Shown here: positions 51,671 to 60,286 of the stretch, one piece after another
Layout: every line of letters begins with the position of its first letter
Position numbering within the stretch: position 1 is the stretch's first letter
Origin: Actinokineospora baliensis
GTDB taxonomy: Bacteria; Actinomycetota; Actinomycetes; Mycobacteriales; Pseudonocardiaceae
DNA: 64,000 nt
Direction of reading: 5' to 3'
NCBI RefSeq assembly: GCF_016907695.1
Contig: NZ_JAFBCK010000001.1
Location: 7,490,001 to 7,554,000 of the forward strand
The notes under the pieces: generated by a model
The model's database searches: none
Told to the model about the DNA's origin: nothing
Seen by the model: only the letters and a program-made list of their open reading frames with translations
Made by a program: the position numbers and the translations under genes

Positions 51671-52941
51671 CCTCGTACGCCGCCGTCCGCTCGTGGAACC
51701 CGGACGCACTCGAAGACGCCGCGCAGGCGGTGCGGGGGCGCAAAGAGCGGATCCTGGGCTTGCAGGACGAGCTCGACATGTCGTTCGGACCGCTGGTGTG
51801 GCACGGGAAGAACGCCACGGGCGCGCGCGGCACCCTCGCCGGGTTGCGCGACCGCGCCGAGCACACCGTCGCCGAGGCCGCCCACGTGCAGAAGGCCTTG
51901 CAGGACGCGGCTGACGCGGTGATCGAACTGCGGCGCGAGCTCGACGAACTGGAGGACGTCGCGCGCGCGAACCGGTTCGGCATCGGCCCCGACGGCTCGA
52001 TCCGCGACGGCGACCCGGGGTCCAAGGACAAGAACCGGCCGCGCATCGCCCAGTCGCTGGCCGAACGGGTCACCCGCGCGATGTCCGCCGCGAAGGAGAT
52101 CGACGACCGGCTCGCCCAGGCCCTGGCCACCGCTGCGGCGGGCAAGGTCAGCGACCACGGCGCCACCACCCTCGCCGACGCCGACATCACCACGACCGCC
52201 GACGGCAAGTACCACACGGGTCCGCCGGAGAAGCCGACGATCAAGTTCGACGAGGACTTCGTCTACGACTCCGAGGAGTCCGGGCTCACCGACCACCTCT
52301 CGAAGGCGAGGTGGCTGGCGCAGTTGCGGGCGGCGCAGCTCGCTGGGCTGATGCCGGACGCGACCAAGATGTACGAGCACTACTGGGACAACACCGGCAC
52401 ACCCAAGGAATGGGACTACGAGAAGGCCTATCGGGAGGACTCCGGCATCCGCCGAGGTGTCGACTCCGAGGTGACCAGGGCCGCGCGGGCCGCCGAGGAG
52501 CTCATCCGGTCCGGCCGCACCGACTTCTCGATGACCGGCGCGCCCAGCGGCGCGCAGCAGTACCCGGAGACGCAGAACTGGCAGAAGGCGGTCGGCGGGT
52601 ACCAGATCTGGAGCCACGGCAACGTCAAGGTCGAGGGCAACAAGGTCACCATGGTCGTCACCGTGGAGGGGCAGGACCGGTACAACTTCAATCGCGGCCA
52701 GGCCGACATCGCCACCGGCGCCTCCGACAACGGCAACGGCCGGTTCACCGAAATAGGCTGGGCCAAGCCGTTCGACACGCACGGCAGCATGACCAAGACG
52801 GTCACCTGGGAACTGGGCAACCCGCCGACGAGTCTCACCGGCGACGCCATGCCCAGAGACCAGATGGTGTTCGGCACCGAACGCGACCGCGGCCCGACGC
52901 CGGACAACCCGAGGGAACCAGGAAGGAACCGCGCCAGGTGA
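51667..52941 (+). CDS. Type VII-type effector with uncharacterised C-terminal domain
   Basis: A 424-residue protein. Residues 1-105 are a helical hairpin with a WHG turn (LVWHGKNATG), as in LXG/WXG proteins; a helical linker follows. From about 180 comes a conserved actinobacterial domain: LAGLMPDATKMYEHYWDNTG, EKAYREDSGIRRGVDSEVTRAA, TDFSMTGAPSGAQQYPETQNW, and RYNFNRGQADIATGASDNGNGRFTEIGWAKPF. Similar tails occur in many actinomycete proteins with unknown activity, probably toxins or structural effectors. It overlaps both neighbours by four bases. Confidence 0.78.
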   Translation: MTSYAAVRSWNPDALEDAAQAVRGRKERILGLQDELDMSFGPLVWHGKNATGARGTLAGLRDRAEHTVAEAAHVQKALQDAADAVIELRRELDELEDVARANRFGIGPDGSIRDGDPGSKDKNRPRIAQSLAERVTRAMSAAKEIDDRLAQALATAAAGKVSDHGATTLADADITTTADGKYHTGPPEKPTIKFDEDFVYDSEESGLTDHLSKARWLAQLRAAQLAGLMPDATKMYEHYWDNTGTPKEWDYEKAYREDSGIRRGVDSEVTRAARAAEELIRSGRTDFSMTGAPSGAQQYPETQNWQKAVGGYQIWSHGNVKVEGNKVTMVVTVEGQDRYNFNRGQADIATGASDNGNGRFTEIGWAKPFDTHGSMTKTVTWELGNPPTSLTGDAMPRDQMVFGTERDRGPTPDNPREPGRNRAR

Positions 52942-53393
52942 CCCGCCTCGCCGCCGCAGCCCTGCTGCTGTTGATCACCGCCTGCGGCACCGCAGCGCCG
53001 GAGAAGGGACCAGCCATGCCCACCAAGTCCGGCACCGGAGCACTGCGCACCGACCTGGAGCCGCTCACCAAGCGCTTCCCCGCCCTGTCCTCGGCGGAAG
53101 CGGCCCAGTGGATGTCCGGCACCCTCGGCGACGACCGCGTACCGGGCCCGTCGACGTACTGGATCGACGCCATCGTGACGGTGCCCGAGTCCTTGGTGGC
53201 GAAGGTGTCGCAGGGGACGCGGGAAGAGGCTGAGGCGCCAGCGGTGGTGGAGGGGTTGCGGGAACACCTGCCAGCGGGGCCTTACCTGACCGGCCCGGCG
53301 CTGGACGACGCCTTCTCCAACGGCGGCTGGTCAGCCACGGCGTACTTGGCCAAGGGCACGAACACGGTCGTCCTGGTCGCGAAGGGCCAGTAG
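52938..53393 (+). CDS. Small lipoprotein coupled to the effector
   Basis: A 151-residue lipoprotein: VTRLAAAALLLLITACGT with lipobox LITAC. The mature part is about 130 residues with two amphipathic helices and strands, and no named family. GTG 52938 overlaps the effector stop (GTGA). A lipoprotein coupled to a secreted effector is a good candidate for an immunity or anchoring role on the outer face of the membrane; this is inference from order. Confidence 0.75.
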   Translation: MTRLAAAALLLLITACGTAAPEKGPAMPTKSGTGALRTDLEPLTKRFPALSSAEAAQWMSGTLGDDRVPGPSTYWIDAIVTVPESLVAKVSQGTREEAEAPAVVEGLREHLPAGPYLTGPALDDAFSNGGWSATAYLAKGTNTVVLVAKGQ

Positions 53394-53410
53394 GCGATCC
53401 GGGCCTGCTT

Positions 53411-53677
53411 CTATGCGGTGAGTTTCCCGACTTCTTCCGGCGCGGTGCGGGCGAGCAGGTTCTCCAGCGGCAGCCCCACCGCGCCCGCGATGGCGGCGAC
53501 GGTGAAGAAGGCGGGGGTGGGGACTCGGCCGCGCTCGATCTTGCGCAGGGTTTCCACCGAGATCCCGGCGGCGGCGGCGATGTCGACCATGCTGCGGTCC
53601 CCCCTGGCCGCGCGCAGGACGGCACCAAGCAGTTCGCCGCGCTGGCGTTCGTCGTCGCTGAGCGGGGGGCGCACCAT
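53411..53677 (-). CDS. XRE-type helix-turn-helix regulator
   Basis: An 88-residue regulator with one HTH: LLGAVLRAARGDRSMVDIAAAAGISVETLRKIERGRVPTPAFFTVAAIAGAVGLPLENLL. ATG 53677 or 53686 (MGPMVRPP) may start it. It diverges from map with a 46-bp gap that holds a perfect interrupted palindrome. The pairing of a small XRE gene with a type I map gene is found in other actinomycetes. It probably represses map and itself. Confidence 0.88.
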   Translation of the reverse strand: MVRPPLSDDERQRGELLGAVLRAARGDRSMVDIAAAAGISVETLRKIERGRVPTPAFFTVAAIAGAVGLPLENLLARTAPEEVGKLTA

Positions 53678-53696
53678 GGGGCCCATCCTAGCGTGG

Positions 53697-53720
53697 GATA
53701 GAAATACCGGTATAGTTATC
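53697..53720. promoter_or_regulatory. 24-bp operator overlapping the map -10 element
   Basis: gata-gaa-ataccggtat-agt-tatc is a perfect interrupted palindrome (gata-n3-ataccggtat-n3-tatc). It overlaps tatagt (53711-53716), a -10 hexamer seven bases before the map ATG, so map is probably leaderless. The site is a natural binding place for the divergent XRE protein. Confidence 0.6.
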
Positions 53721-53723
53721 CGC

Positions 53724-54488
53724 ATGATTGAGTTGAAGACGCCCGCCGAGGTGGCGGCGATGCGGGTGGCGGGTCAGGTCGTGGCCGAGGCGTTGGCGCA
53801 GGTCCAGGCCGCCGCGGCGGTGGGGGTGACGCTGCTGGAGCTCGACGGGGTGGCGCGCGGGGTGCTGGCGGCGCGGGGCGCGGGCTCGTCGTTCCTGGGG
53901 TACGTGCCCGGTTTCGCCCCGACCCCGTTCCCGGCGGTGCTGTGCACCTCGGTCAACGACGCCATCGTGCACGGCATCCCCGACGACACCCCCCTGCGCG
54001 ACGGCGACCTGGTGAGCATCGACTTCGGCGCCCACCTCAACGGCTGGCACGGCGACGCGGCGAGGTCCTTCGTCGTCGGCACGCCTGACCCGGCCGACCT
54101 CAAGCTGATCGACACCGCCGAACGCGCCCTGGCCGCGGGCATCGCCGCCGCCACCCCCGACAACCGCCTCGGCGACATCGGCCACGCCATCGCGACCATC
54201 GCCCGCGGCGCTGGCTACGGCATCCCCCCGGACTTCGGCGGCCACGGCATCGGCCGCGCGATGCACGAGTCCCCCTCCGTCCCCAACGAAGCCCGCCCCG
54301 GCCGCGGTATGCGCCTACGCCCCGGCCTGGTCATCGCCATCGAGCCCATGCTCCACGCAGGCGCCGACCCCTTCACCACAGACCCCGACGGCTGGACCCT
54401 CCGCACAGTCGACGGCAGCCGAGCCGCCCACGTCGAACACACGGTGGCCATCACGGAGGACGGCCCTGTGGTGTTGACAGCACCATAA
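53724..54488 (+). CDS. map: Type I methionine aminopeptidase
   Basis: Removes the initiator Met from nascent proteins. The 254-residue enzyme keeps the metal ligands: Asp100 (SIDFG), Asp111 (WHGDAARSF), His in FGGHGIGRAMHE, Glu in AIEPML and Glu in HVEHTVAI; His83 (IVHGIP) is at the substrate site. ATG 53724 has no ribosome site and sits seven bases from a -10 hexamer, indicating a leaderless message. It may be the second, regulated Map of the cell, as actinomycetes usually have more than one. Confidence 0.95.
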   Translation: MIELKTPAEVAAMRVAGQVVAEALAQVQAAAAVGVTLLELDGVARGVLAARGAGSSFLGYVPGFAPTPFPAVLCTSVNDAIVHGIPDDTPLRDGDLVSIDFGAHLNGWHGDAARSFVVGTPDPADLKLIDTAERALAAGIAAATPDNRLGDIGHAIATIARGAGYGIPPDFGGHGIGRAMHESPSVPNEARPGRGMRLRPGLVIAIEPMLHAGADPFTTDPDGWTLRTVDGSRAAHVEHTVAITEDGPVVLTAP

Positions 54489-54849
54489 GCACTGACCAGG
54501 GATACCCGTGCTGAGCAGCCCCCGAATCAATTCTACCGAGGCGCGACGACAGAACGGGGTGGGCGAGATGCTGGCCTGTGGACAACTCGCGAGGCGGTCG
54601 ACACCAATGCCACTGAGTCGAGCCGGAGTTGTCCACAGCCCTCACCCACGCAGCCCCGTTTCGTCGGCCCACCTCGGTAGAATTGATTCGGGGGCTGCTC
54701 AAAACCGGCGCCGCGCACATCGCTCGCGATACCGCCATCCACAGCGAGTTGTCCACAGGCCAGCACCTCACCCACCCCGTTCCATCGCCCCTCCCCGGTA
54801 AGCTGTATATCGGGGGCTGCTCAGCACGGGTCAGCCATGAATCGCCTGG
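54489..54849. repeat. Three copies of an 80-bp element with DnaA boxes
   Basis: Unit A (54511-54590) reads from ctgagcagcccccgaatcaa to ctgtggacaactcgc. Unit B (54625-54701) and unit C (54735-54826) are the same element in inverted orientation. Each ends at one side in gagcagccccc and at the other in a perfect actinobacterial DnaA box (ttgtccaca or its complement): 54577-54585 (-), 54629-54637 (+), 54749-54757 (+). Within the units are tagaat (B) and tgtatat (C), possible -10 elements. The gap lies between convergent map and fmdB genes and has no other gene. Confidence 0.82.
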
Positions 54850-55050
54850 TCAGCCGCAACAGCCGCCACCGCAGCAGCCGCCGCCCGCCTGGGGCGCTCC
54901 AGCACGACCCGACAAGCCCGCCATGGTGAGCAGCTTGACCGTGTCGTCGTGGCCTTCGGGGCAGGGGGCCGGGTCGTTGGCCGCGATCATGGGGCGGTTG
55001 ACGTCGTAGGTGGAGCCGCACTCGCGGCAGCGGAACTCGTAGGTGGGCAC
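54850..55050 (-). CDS. FmdB-family zinc-ribbon protein
   Basis: A 66-residue protein: PTYEFRCRECGSTYDVNRPM (first CxxC), then APCPEGHDDTVKLLTMAG (Cys and His), and a Gly/Cys tail GGGCCGGGCCG. It is the FmdB regulatory zinc-ribbon family. GTG 55050 is the start. It lies 13 bp downstream of the dehydrogenase stop region on the same strand, so the two are co-transcribed. Such small ribbons are linked to ribosome or formamidase regulation; the role here is not known. Confidence 0.85.
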   Translation of the reverse strand: MPTYEFRCRECGSTYDVNRPMIAANDPAPCPEGHDDTVKLLTMAGLSGRAGAPQAGGGCCGGGCCG

Positions 55051-55063
55051 CGCACCATTATCC

Positions 55064-56842
55064 TCACCGGCTGTAGTCGCGGAAGCCCTTCCCGGTCTTG
55101 CGGCCGAGGCGACCAGCGGTGACCAGGTGTTCCAGCAGCGGAGCAGGCGCGTAACCGGACTCGTGGAACTCGTTGTACAGGGTCCGCTCGATGGCCAGCG
55201 ACACATCGAGGCCGACCACGTCCAGCAGCTCGAACGGGCCCATCGGCAGGCCGCAGCCGACCTTCATGGCCGTGTCGATGTCGTCGGCCTCGGCGTAATG
55301 CGCCTCGAGCATCTTCACCGCGTCGTTGAGGTACGGGAACAACAGGGCGTTGACGATGAACCCGGCGCGGTCGCCGCAGTGCACGGGGTGCTTGCCGACG
55401 GCCTGGCACACGGCGTGGGCGGTGGCGATGACGTCGGCGGAGGTGGCGATGGTGGCGACGACCTCGACCAGCTTCATCACCGGGGCCGGGTTGAAGAAGT
55501 GCAACCCGATCACGTCACCCGGTCGTGCGGTGGCCGCGGCGCACTCGATCACCGGCAGCGACGATGTGGTGGTGGCCAGGACCGCGCCCGGCTTGACGAC
55601 CTCGTCGAGCGCGGCGAACACCGCCCGTTTCACCGACAGCTCCTCGGCGACGGCCTCCACCACCAGGTCGCAGTCCGCGAGCTCGGCGAACTCCACGGCG
55701 GGCGAGACCCGGCCCAACACCGCATCACGGTCCTCTGAGGAGAGTCGCCCCTTGTTCACCTGGCGGTCCAACGACTTGCCGACCTTGCCGATCGCGGCCG
55801 CCGCCTTCTCCGCGGACCGAGCACGCAGCACGACGTCAAACCCCTTGCGTGCGAACACTTCCACGATCCCGGTGGCCATCGTCCCGGTCCCCACAACGCC
55901 CACGCGACGCACCTCGCGCGCCGCGCCAACACCCGCGGCGGCCGTGGGCGTCTGGGCGTCCGCGACCACGGTCGGCGAGTCCGGCCCGTCGTAGGTGTAG
56001 AAGCCGCGCCCGCTCTTGCGGCCGAGCAGCCCCGCGGTGATCATCTGCTTGAGCACCGGAGTCGGCGCGTGCAATCGGTTACGGGACTGCGCGTACATCG
56101 TCTCCAGGATCTCGTACGCGGTGTCGAGCCCGATGAGGTCCAGCAGCGCCAACGGCCCCATCGGGTAACCGCAACCGAAGCGCATGGCGGCGTCGAGGTC
56201 CTCCCGAGTGGCGTAGCGGGACTCGTACATCGCCACGGCGTGGTTGAGGTAGCCGAAGAGCAGGGCATTGGCGATGAACCCGGCCCGGTCGCCGATGACC
56301 ACCGGTTCCTTGCCCAGCCGCCTGGCGAACTCGACCACGTCGGTGACCACATCCGGCTCGGTGACCACCGTGCGGACCACCTCGGTCAGCCGCAGCACCG
56401 GCGCCGGGTTGAAGAAGTGCAGCCCGACCACCTTGCCCGGCCGTCCTGTGTGGACGCTGATCTGGGTGACCGACAGCGAGGAGGTGTTGGACGCCAGCAC
56501 AACCTCGGGGCGCACAATCCGGTCCAACTCGGCGAACAACCCCGCCTTGAGGTCCAGCGATTCCGGAATCGCCTCGATGACGAGGTCGGCGTCGGCCAGG
56601 TCGGTCAACGCGGTGCTGTAGGTGATCAGGTCCAGCAGGCGCGCCCTCGCGTCCTCGTCGAGCTTGCCCTTGGCGACCGCACGCCCGGTGGAGTGCTCGA
56701 TGTGGCCGCGGCCGCGCTCGATGCCCGCCGGATCGACCTCGACGGCCACCACGCGGACCCCGCTGCGCGCGAGTACCTCGGCGATCCCCGCGCCCATGGT
56801 GCCCAACCCAACCACGCCGACGACGGCGAAATCACGCGCCAC
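55064..56842 (-). CDS. Double 3-hydroxyacyl-CoA (3-hydroxybutyryl-CoA) dehydrogenase, tandem fusion
   Basis: NAD(P)-dependent oxidation of 3-hydroxyacyl-CoA. The 592-residue chain holds two full dehydrogenase units. Unit 1 (about 1-290) has VVGLGTMGAGIAEVLARSG and LHFFNPAPVLRLTEVV; unit 2 (about 302-592) has VVGTGTMATGIVEVFARKG and LHFFNPAPVMKLVEVV. The catalytic His and Glu segments are present in both. GTG 56842 follows ggaggtagct. The fused form is known in actinomycetes. A tacc-tgcc-ggta inverted repeat sits in its promoter region. Confidence 0.92.
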   Translation of the reverse strand: MARDFAVVGVVGLGTMGAGIAEVLARSGVRVVAVEVDPAGIERGRGHIEHSTGRAVAKGKLDEDARARLLDLITYSTALTDLADADLVIEAIPESLDLKAGLFAELDRIVRPEVVLASNTSSLSVTQISVHTGRPGKVVGLHFFNPAPVLRLTEVVRTVVTEPDVVTDVVEFARRLGKEPVVIGDRAGFIANALLFGYLNHAVAMYESRYATREDLDAAMRFGCGYPMGPLALLDLIGLDTAYEILETMYAQSRNRLHAPTPVLKQMITAGLLGRKSGRGFYTYDGPDSPTVVADAQTPTAAAGVGAAREVRRVGVVGTGTMATGIVEVFARKGFDVVLRARSAEKAAAAIGKVGKSLDRQVNKGRLSSEDRDAVLGRVSPAVEFAELADCDLVVEAVAEELSVKRAVFAALDEVVKPGAVLATTTSSLPVIECAAATARPGDVIGLHFFNPAPVMKLVEVVATIATSADVIATAHAVCQAVGKHPVHCGDRAGFIVNALLFPYLNDAVKMLEAHYAEADDIDTAMKVGCGLPMGPFELLDVVGLDVSLAIERTLYNEFHESGYAPAPLLEHLVTAGRLGRKTGKGFRDYSR

Positions 56843-57290
56843 AGCTACCTCCCGCGTTGCTACCTGCCGGTAACATCTTGCGCTGATGATGCCACGGCAT
56901 CGGCGGCCCGCGGCGTGAACTGCGCCACTGCACCGGTTCCGCACGGAAAGCGAAACCGCGTTCGACCAGGCCCGCCCCCGCAGCGGCGATCTGGTCACCC
57001 AGTTGGGCCCCGACGGACATCAGCCCCGGCGGCGAGCACTCGTGCCGCCGCAGCGACCGCACGACCACCGGCGGCCGATGTCGCTTAGCGGAACAACTCC
57101 ACCGCGGCGTGCGCGAAAGCGGCCGGGGTTCAGCCACCTCACCGGACCACAGGGCGGCCCGCACAACCACACCACAGCCGCCCCCTCGACGAGGCCGCCA
57201 AGCCAGGGGTTCCGCGACTACGCCGCGGCCAACACCTGGCAGTCCAGCCGCCGCAGCGCCCACCATCCACTTGGGACAGTGGTCGTGCCG
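56843..57290. other. 448-bp gap with a small inverted repeat
   Basis: No gene is supported here; open frames are low-complexity Arg/Pro strings. An inverted repeat ctacc-tgcc-ggtaa spans 56860-56873, about 20 bp before the start of the dehydrogenase, and is a possible TetR-type operator. The remainder is ordinary high-GC spacer, and no repeat of neighbouring gene ends is seen. Confidence 0.4.
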
Positions 57291-58277
57291 CTACCGCTTG
57301 GGCAGCTTCGGGATGAGCGCCTTGGCCACCGCCTGCGCCTTCGCGCAGAGGTCCTCACCCGCGCCGGAGCCGCTGTAGCGGCTCAGGTCGATCGCGACCA
57401 CCTCGGCGCGCTCCTTGTCGCCCGGGTAGTCCGCGTGCGCCCACTCCAGGCGGCAGCGGCCGCCGTCGGCCTCGGCCCGCTGCTGGCCGGTGACCCCGCC
57501 CAGGTTGATCGGCACGCTCTTGGCCGCGTCGGCGATCGCCTCCGGGCGGGGGCCGATGCGGAAGGTGAGCATGAGCGACATGCCGCCGCCGTTCCACGAG
57601 CACACGTGCGCCCCGGAGGGCCGTTTGCGCGTGTCGGGGCCGACGGCGGCGGTGATCACGGAGTCCGCGAGCTGCCCGCACGGATCGACGGCGACCAGCG
57701 TGTTGTCCGCGAGATCCAGCCGCGGCGCGTCGTCGCGGATCTTGGCGAGGGCGGACTCGAGCAGGGCCCGACCCGGCGTGCACAGGTCGCCCTTGTCGCG
57801 GCGGCCCGCCTGCACGGTGATGCCGCGGTTGGGGTTGGTCTCGGTGATCGCGGTGAGGAAGCAGGCCGTCTTGTCGTCCAGTTCGGACTTGACGAACGGC
57901 AACCCCTCGATCTCGGCGTCGGGCTCCGGCTGGCCGATGGTGGGTTCGCCGATGGACAGGGTGAGGTTGAGCTCCTCGCCGTCCTTGTCCTTCATGTAGT
58001 TCGAGCACTGGGAGAAGTCGCGCAACCGGCTCTCCGCGGGCTCACCCAGCGGCTTGAGCGCGGCGTTGTCCATCAGACCGCACGGGTTGATCCCACGCAG
58101 GTTGTCCGGGTCGAACGCGTCGACCGGCGACGGCGAGCTGGTGCTGGTGCTGGTGGCCAGCCCGGAAGTGGCGGGCACGGTGCTGCGCGCGGTGCTCGAT
58201 TTGGACAGATCCGCGCCGCAACCAGCGGCGAGCACCAGCACCGTGCCCGCCGCGACCAGTCGAAGTAATCCCCGCAC
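57291..58277 (-). CDS. DUF3558 lipoprotein
   Basis: A 328-residue lipoprotein: signal MRGLLRLVAAGTVLVLAAGC (lipobox LAAGC), Ser/Thr-rich linker, then two DUF3558-like units. The first contains NPCGLMDNAALKPLGEPAESR..CSNY, the second DPCGQLADSVITAAVGPDTRKR..CSWNGG; the paired Cys residues probably form disulphides. DUF3558 proteins are common surface lipoproteins of actinomycetes with no known activity. It is followed on the same strand by an inert 448-bp gap. Confidence 0.87.
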   Translation of the reverse strand: MRGLLRLVAAGTVLVLAAGCGADLSKSSTARSTVPATSGLATSTSTSSPSPVDAFDPDNLRGINPCGLMDNAALKPLGEPAESRLRDFSQCSNYMKDKDGEELNLTLSIGEPTIGQPEPDAEIEGLPFVKSELDDKTACFLTAITETNPNRGITVQAGRRDKGDLCTPGRALLESALAKIRDDAPRLDLADNTLVAVDPCGQLADSVITAAVGPDTRKRPSGAHVCSWNGGGMSLMLTFRIGPRPEAIADAAKSVPINLGGVTGQQRAEADGGRCRLEWAHADYPGDKERAEVVAIDLSRYSGSGAGEDLCAKAQAVAKALIPKLPKR

Positions 58278-58322
58278 GGGCCAACGGTAACCACTCCGTC
58301 CGCGATCCGTGCGAGGAACTCC

Positions 58323-58577
58323 TCAGCCGGGCTCCTCTTCGGACTCCGAGTTGGGCACGGACAGCGGTCGCACGCGTACCCAGAGTGCGAACAGCAAGGC
58401 CACGGCCACCATCCCGAGGCCTACCCACAGGTTCACGTTGATCCCGCCCGCCTTCTCCAGGTCGGCGTCGGTGGTGAACGCGATACCCATGACGGTCAGC
58501 ACGAACCCGTATACGGCGAACAGCAGCGCCAGCACGCCGCGCAGGTCGAACAGACCCGCCGCCTTCTTGTCGCTCAT
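58323..58577 (-). CDS. Small two-helix membrane protein paired with the symporter
   Basis: An 84-residue protein with two membrane helices (LRGVLALLFAVYGFVLTVMGIAFT; LWVGLGMVAVALLFALWVRV). ATG 58577 follows ggagcgac. It starts 9 bp after the symporter stop and is the last gene of that two-gene operon. In this layout it may be an accessory subunit of the transporter, as in other small-protein/SSS pairs. Confidence 0.8.
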   Translation of the reverse strand: MSDKKAAGLFDLRGVLALLFAVYGFVLTVMGIAFTTDADLEKAGGINVNLWVGLGMVAVALLFALWVRVRPLSVPNSESEEEPG

Positions 58578-58585
58578 GTCGCTCC

Positions 58586-60286
58586 TCACCAGAAGACGAT
58601 GTTGAGGGCCAGTGCCAGCACCAGCACGCCAGCGGCCAGGACCCCGGGCTTGCGGTACCAGCCCGCGTTCTCGCCGGTCTCGTCGTGGCGCAGCCGCTCA
58701 CGCGGCGTCAGCGACCACACCAACCCGACCAGCTCGGCGTCCGGCTTGGGCCTGGTCACCAGCGACACCGCCACGCTGACCGCGATGTCGACCACGAACG
58801 CGGCGCTGGCGGCCACGAAACTCGCGCCCTGGCCCGCCAGGTGCAGCACCTCGGCCCGGTTCAGCACGTCGACGGTGACCGCGGACGCCGTGCCCGCGAT
58901 CAGGCCGAGCCCACCGGCGAGCGGGGTCATCCGCTTCCAGAACATGCCGAGGATGAACGTCGCGAACAGCGGCGCGTTGAAGAAGCCGAACAGGGTCTGC
59001 AGGTAGTCCATGATGTTGGTGAAGCTGCTGGCGATGAACGCGGTGCCGATCGCGATCACGCAGCCGACCACGGTGACGACCCGCCCGACCCTGAGGTAGT
59101 ACCCGTCCGGTTTGTCCTTGCGGACGTAGGCTTGCCAGAGGTCGTAGGTGAAGACGGTGTTGAAGGAACTGACGTTGGCGGCCATGCCCGCCATGAAAGC
59201 GGCCAGCAGACCGGTGATCGCGATGCCGAGCATGCCGTTGGGCAGCAGGTCGCGGATCAGCAGCAGGATCGCGTTGTTGTAGGTGACGCCGGTGTCCTGC
59301 CCCCGCTTGAACTCGGCCAACTCGGGCACCAGGACCGCGGCGATCATGCCGGGGATGATGATGATCAGCGCGATGAAGGTCTTCGGATACGCCCCGATCA
59401 GCGGCGTCCGACGCGCGGCCGACATGCTCTTGGCCGACATCGCCCGCTGCACCTCGGCGAAATTCGTTGTCCAGTAACCGAACGACAGCACGAACCCGAG
59501 CCCGAACACGATCCCCAACACACTCAGCGTCGCGTTCCCGATCCCCGTCAGGTTCGTCCCCGGCCACGACGACAACTGCTCCCCCGCCGTCGCCGGATCA
59601 GCTGCGGTGATCTTGTCGACCAGCCCCTGCCACCCACCGACCTTGTGCAGCCCCACGAACGTCAACGGCAACAACATCGCGACGATGACGAAGAACTGCA
59701 TCACCTCGTTGTAGACCGCCGCCGACAGACCACCGAGCGAGGTGTACGCGAGCACGATCGCCGCCGCCACAACGACACTGAGCCACAACGGCCACCCGAG
59801 CAACAGGTTGACCACGGTGGCGAGCGCGAAGAGGTTGACCCCCGCGATGAGCACCTGCGCGGTGGCGAAACTGAGCCCGTTGACCAGGTGCGCGAACTTC
59901 CCGAACCGCCGCAACAGGAATTCGGGCACACTGCGCACTTTGGACCCGTAGTAGAACGGCATCATCACCAGACCGAGGAACACCATCGCCGGGATGGCAC
60001 CGATCCAGTAGTAGTGCATCGTGGGCAACCCGTACTGCGCCCCGTTCGCCGTCATCCCGAAGATCTCGACAGCCCCGAGGTTCGCCGAGATGAACGCCAA
60101 CCCGGTAACCCACGCGGGCAATGACCGCCCGGACAAGAAGAAGTCCAAACTGCTGGAAACCGACCGCCGGGCCAACGCCCCGATCCCCAGGACAACGACG
60201 AAGTAGACGCCCAACAAGATGTAGTCAATAGGAGCCGCGTCCAGCCGCAAATCGGCATCCGCGAGAAGGCGCACACCAACCACCAC
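58586..60286 (-). CDS. Sodium:solute symporter (SSS family, sugar-type)
   Basis: A 566-residue transporter with about 14 membrane helices. It starts YILLGVYFVVVLGIGALARRSVSSSLDFFLSGRSLPAW and has FISANLGAVEIFGMTANGAQYGL, LRRFGKFAHLVNG and SLGGLSAAVYNEVMQF, which are typical of the SGLT/vSGLT group (Na+-coupled sugar or myo-inositol uptake). The substrate is not fixed by sequence alone. GTG 60286 is the start, preceded by gaggtga. No sugar-catabolic gene is adjacent. Confidence 0.88.
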   Translation of the reverse strand: MVVGVRLLADADLRLDAAPIDYILLGVYFVVVLGIGALARRSVSSSLDFFLSGRSLPAWVTGLAFISANLGAVEIFGMTANGAQYGLPTMHYYWIGAIPAMVFLGLVMMPFYYGSKVRSVPEFLLRRFGKFAHLVNGLSFATAQVLIAGVNLFALATVVNLLLGWPLWLSVVVAAAIVLAYTSLGGLSAAVYNEVMQFFVIVAMLLPLTFVGLHKVGGWQGLVDKITAADPATAGEQLSSWPGTNLTGIGNATLSVLGIVFGLGFVLSFGYWTTNFAEVQRAMSAKSMSAARRTPLIGAYPKTFIALIIIIPGMIAAVLVPELAEFKRGQDTGVTYNNAILLLIRDLLPNGMLGIAITGLLAAFMAGMAANVSSFNTVFTYDLWQAYVRKDKPDGYYLRVGRVVTVVGCVIAIGTAFIASSFTNIMDYLQTLFGFFNAPLFATFILGMFWKRMTPLAGGLGLIAGTASAVTVDVLNRAEVLHLAGQGASFVAASAAFVVDIAVSVAVSLVTRPKPDAELVGLVWSLTPRERLRHDETGENAGWYRKPGVLAAGVLVLALALNIVFW

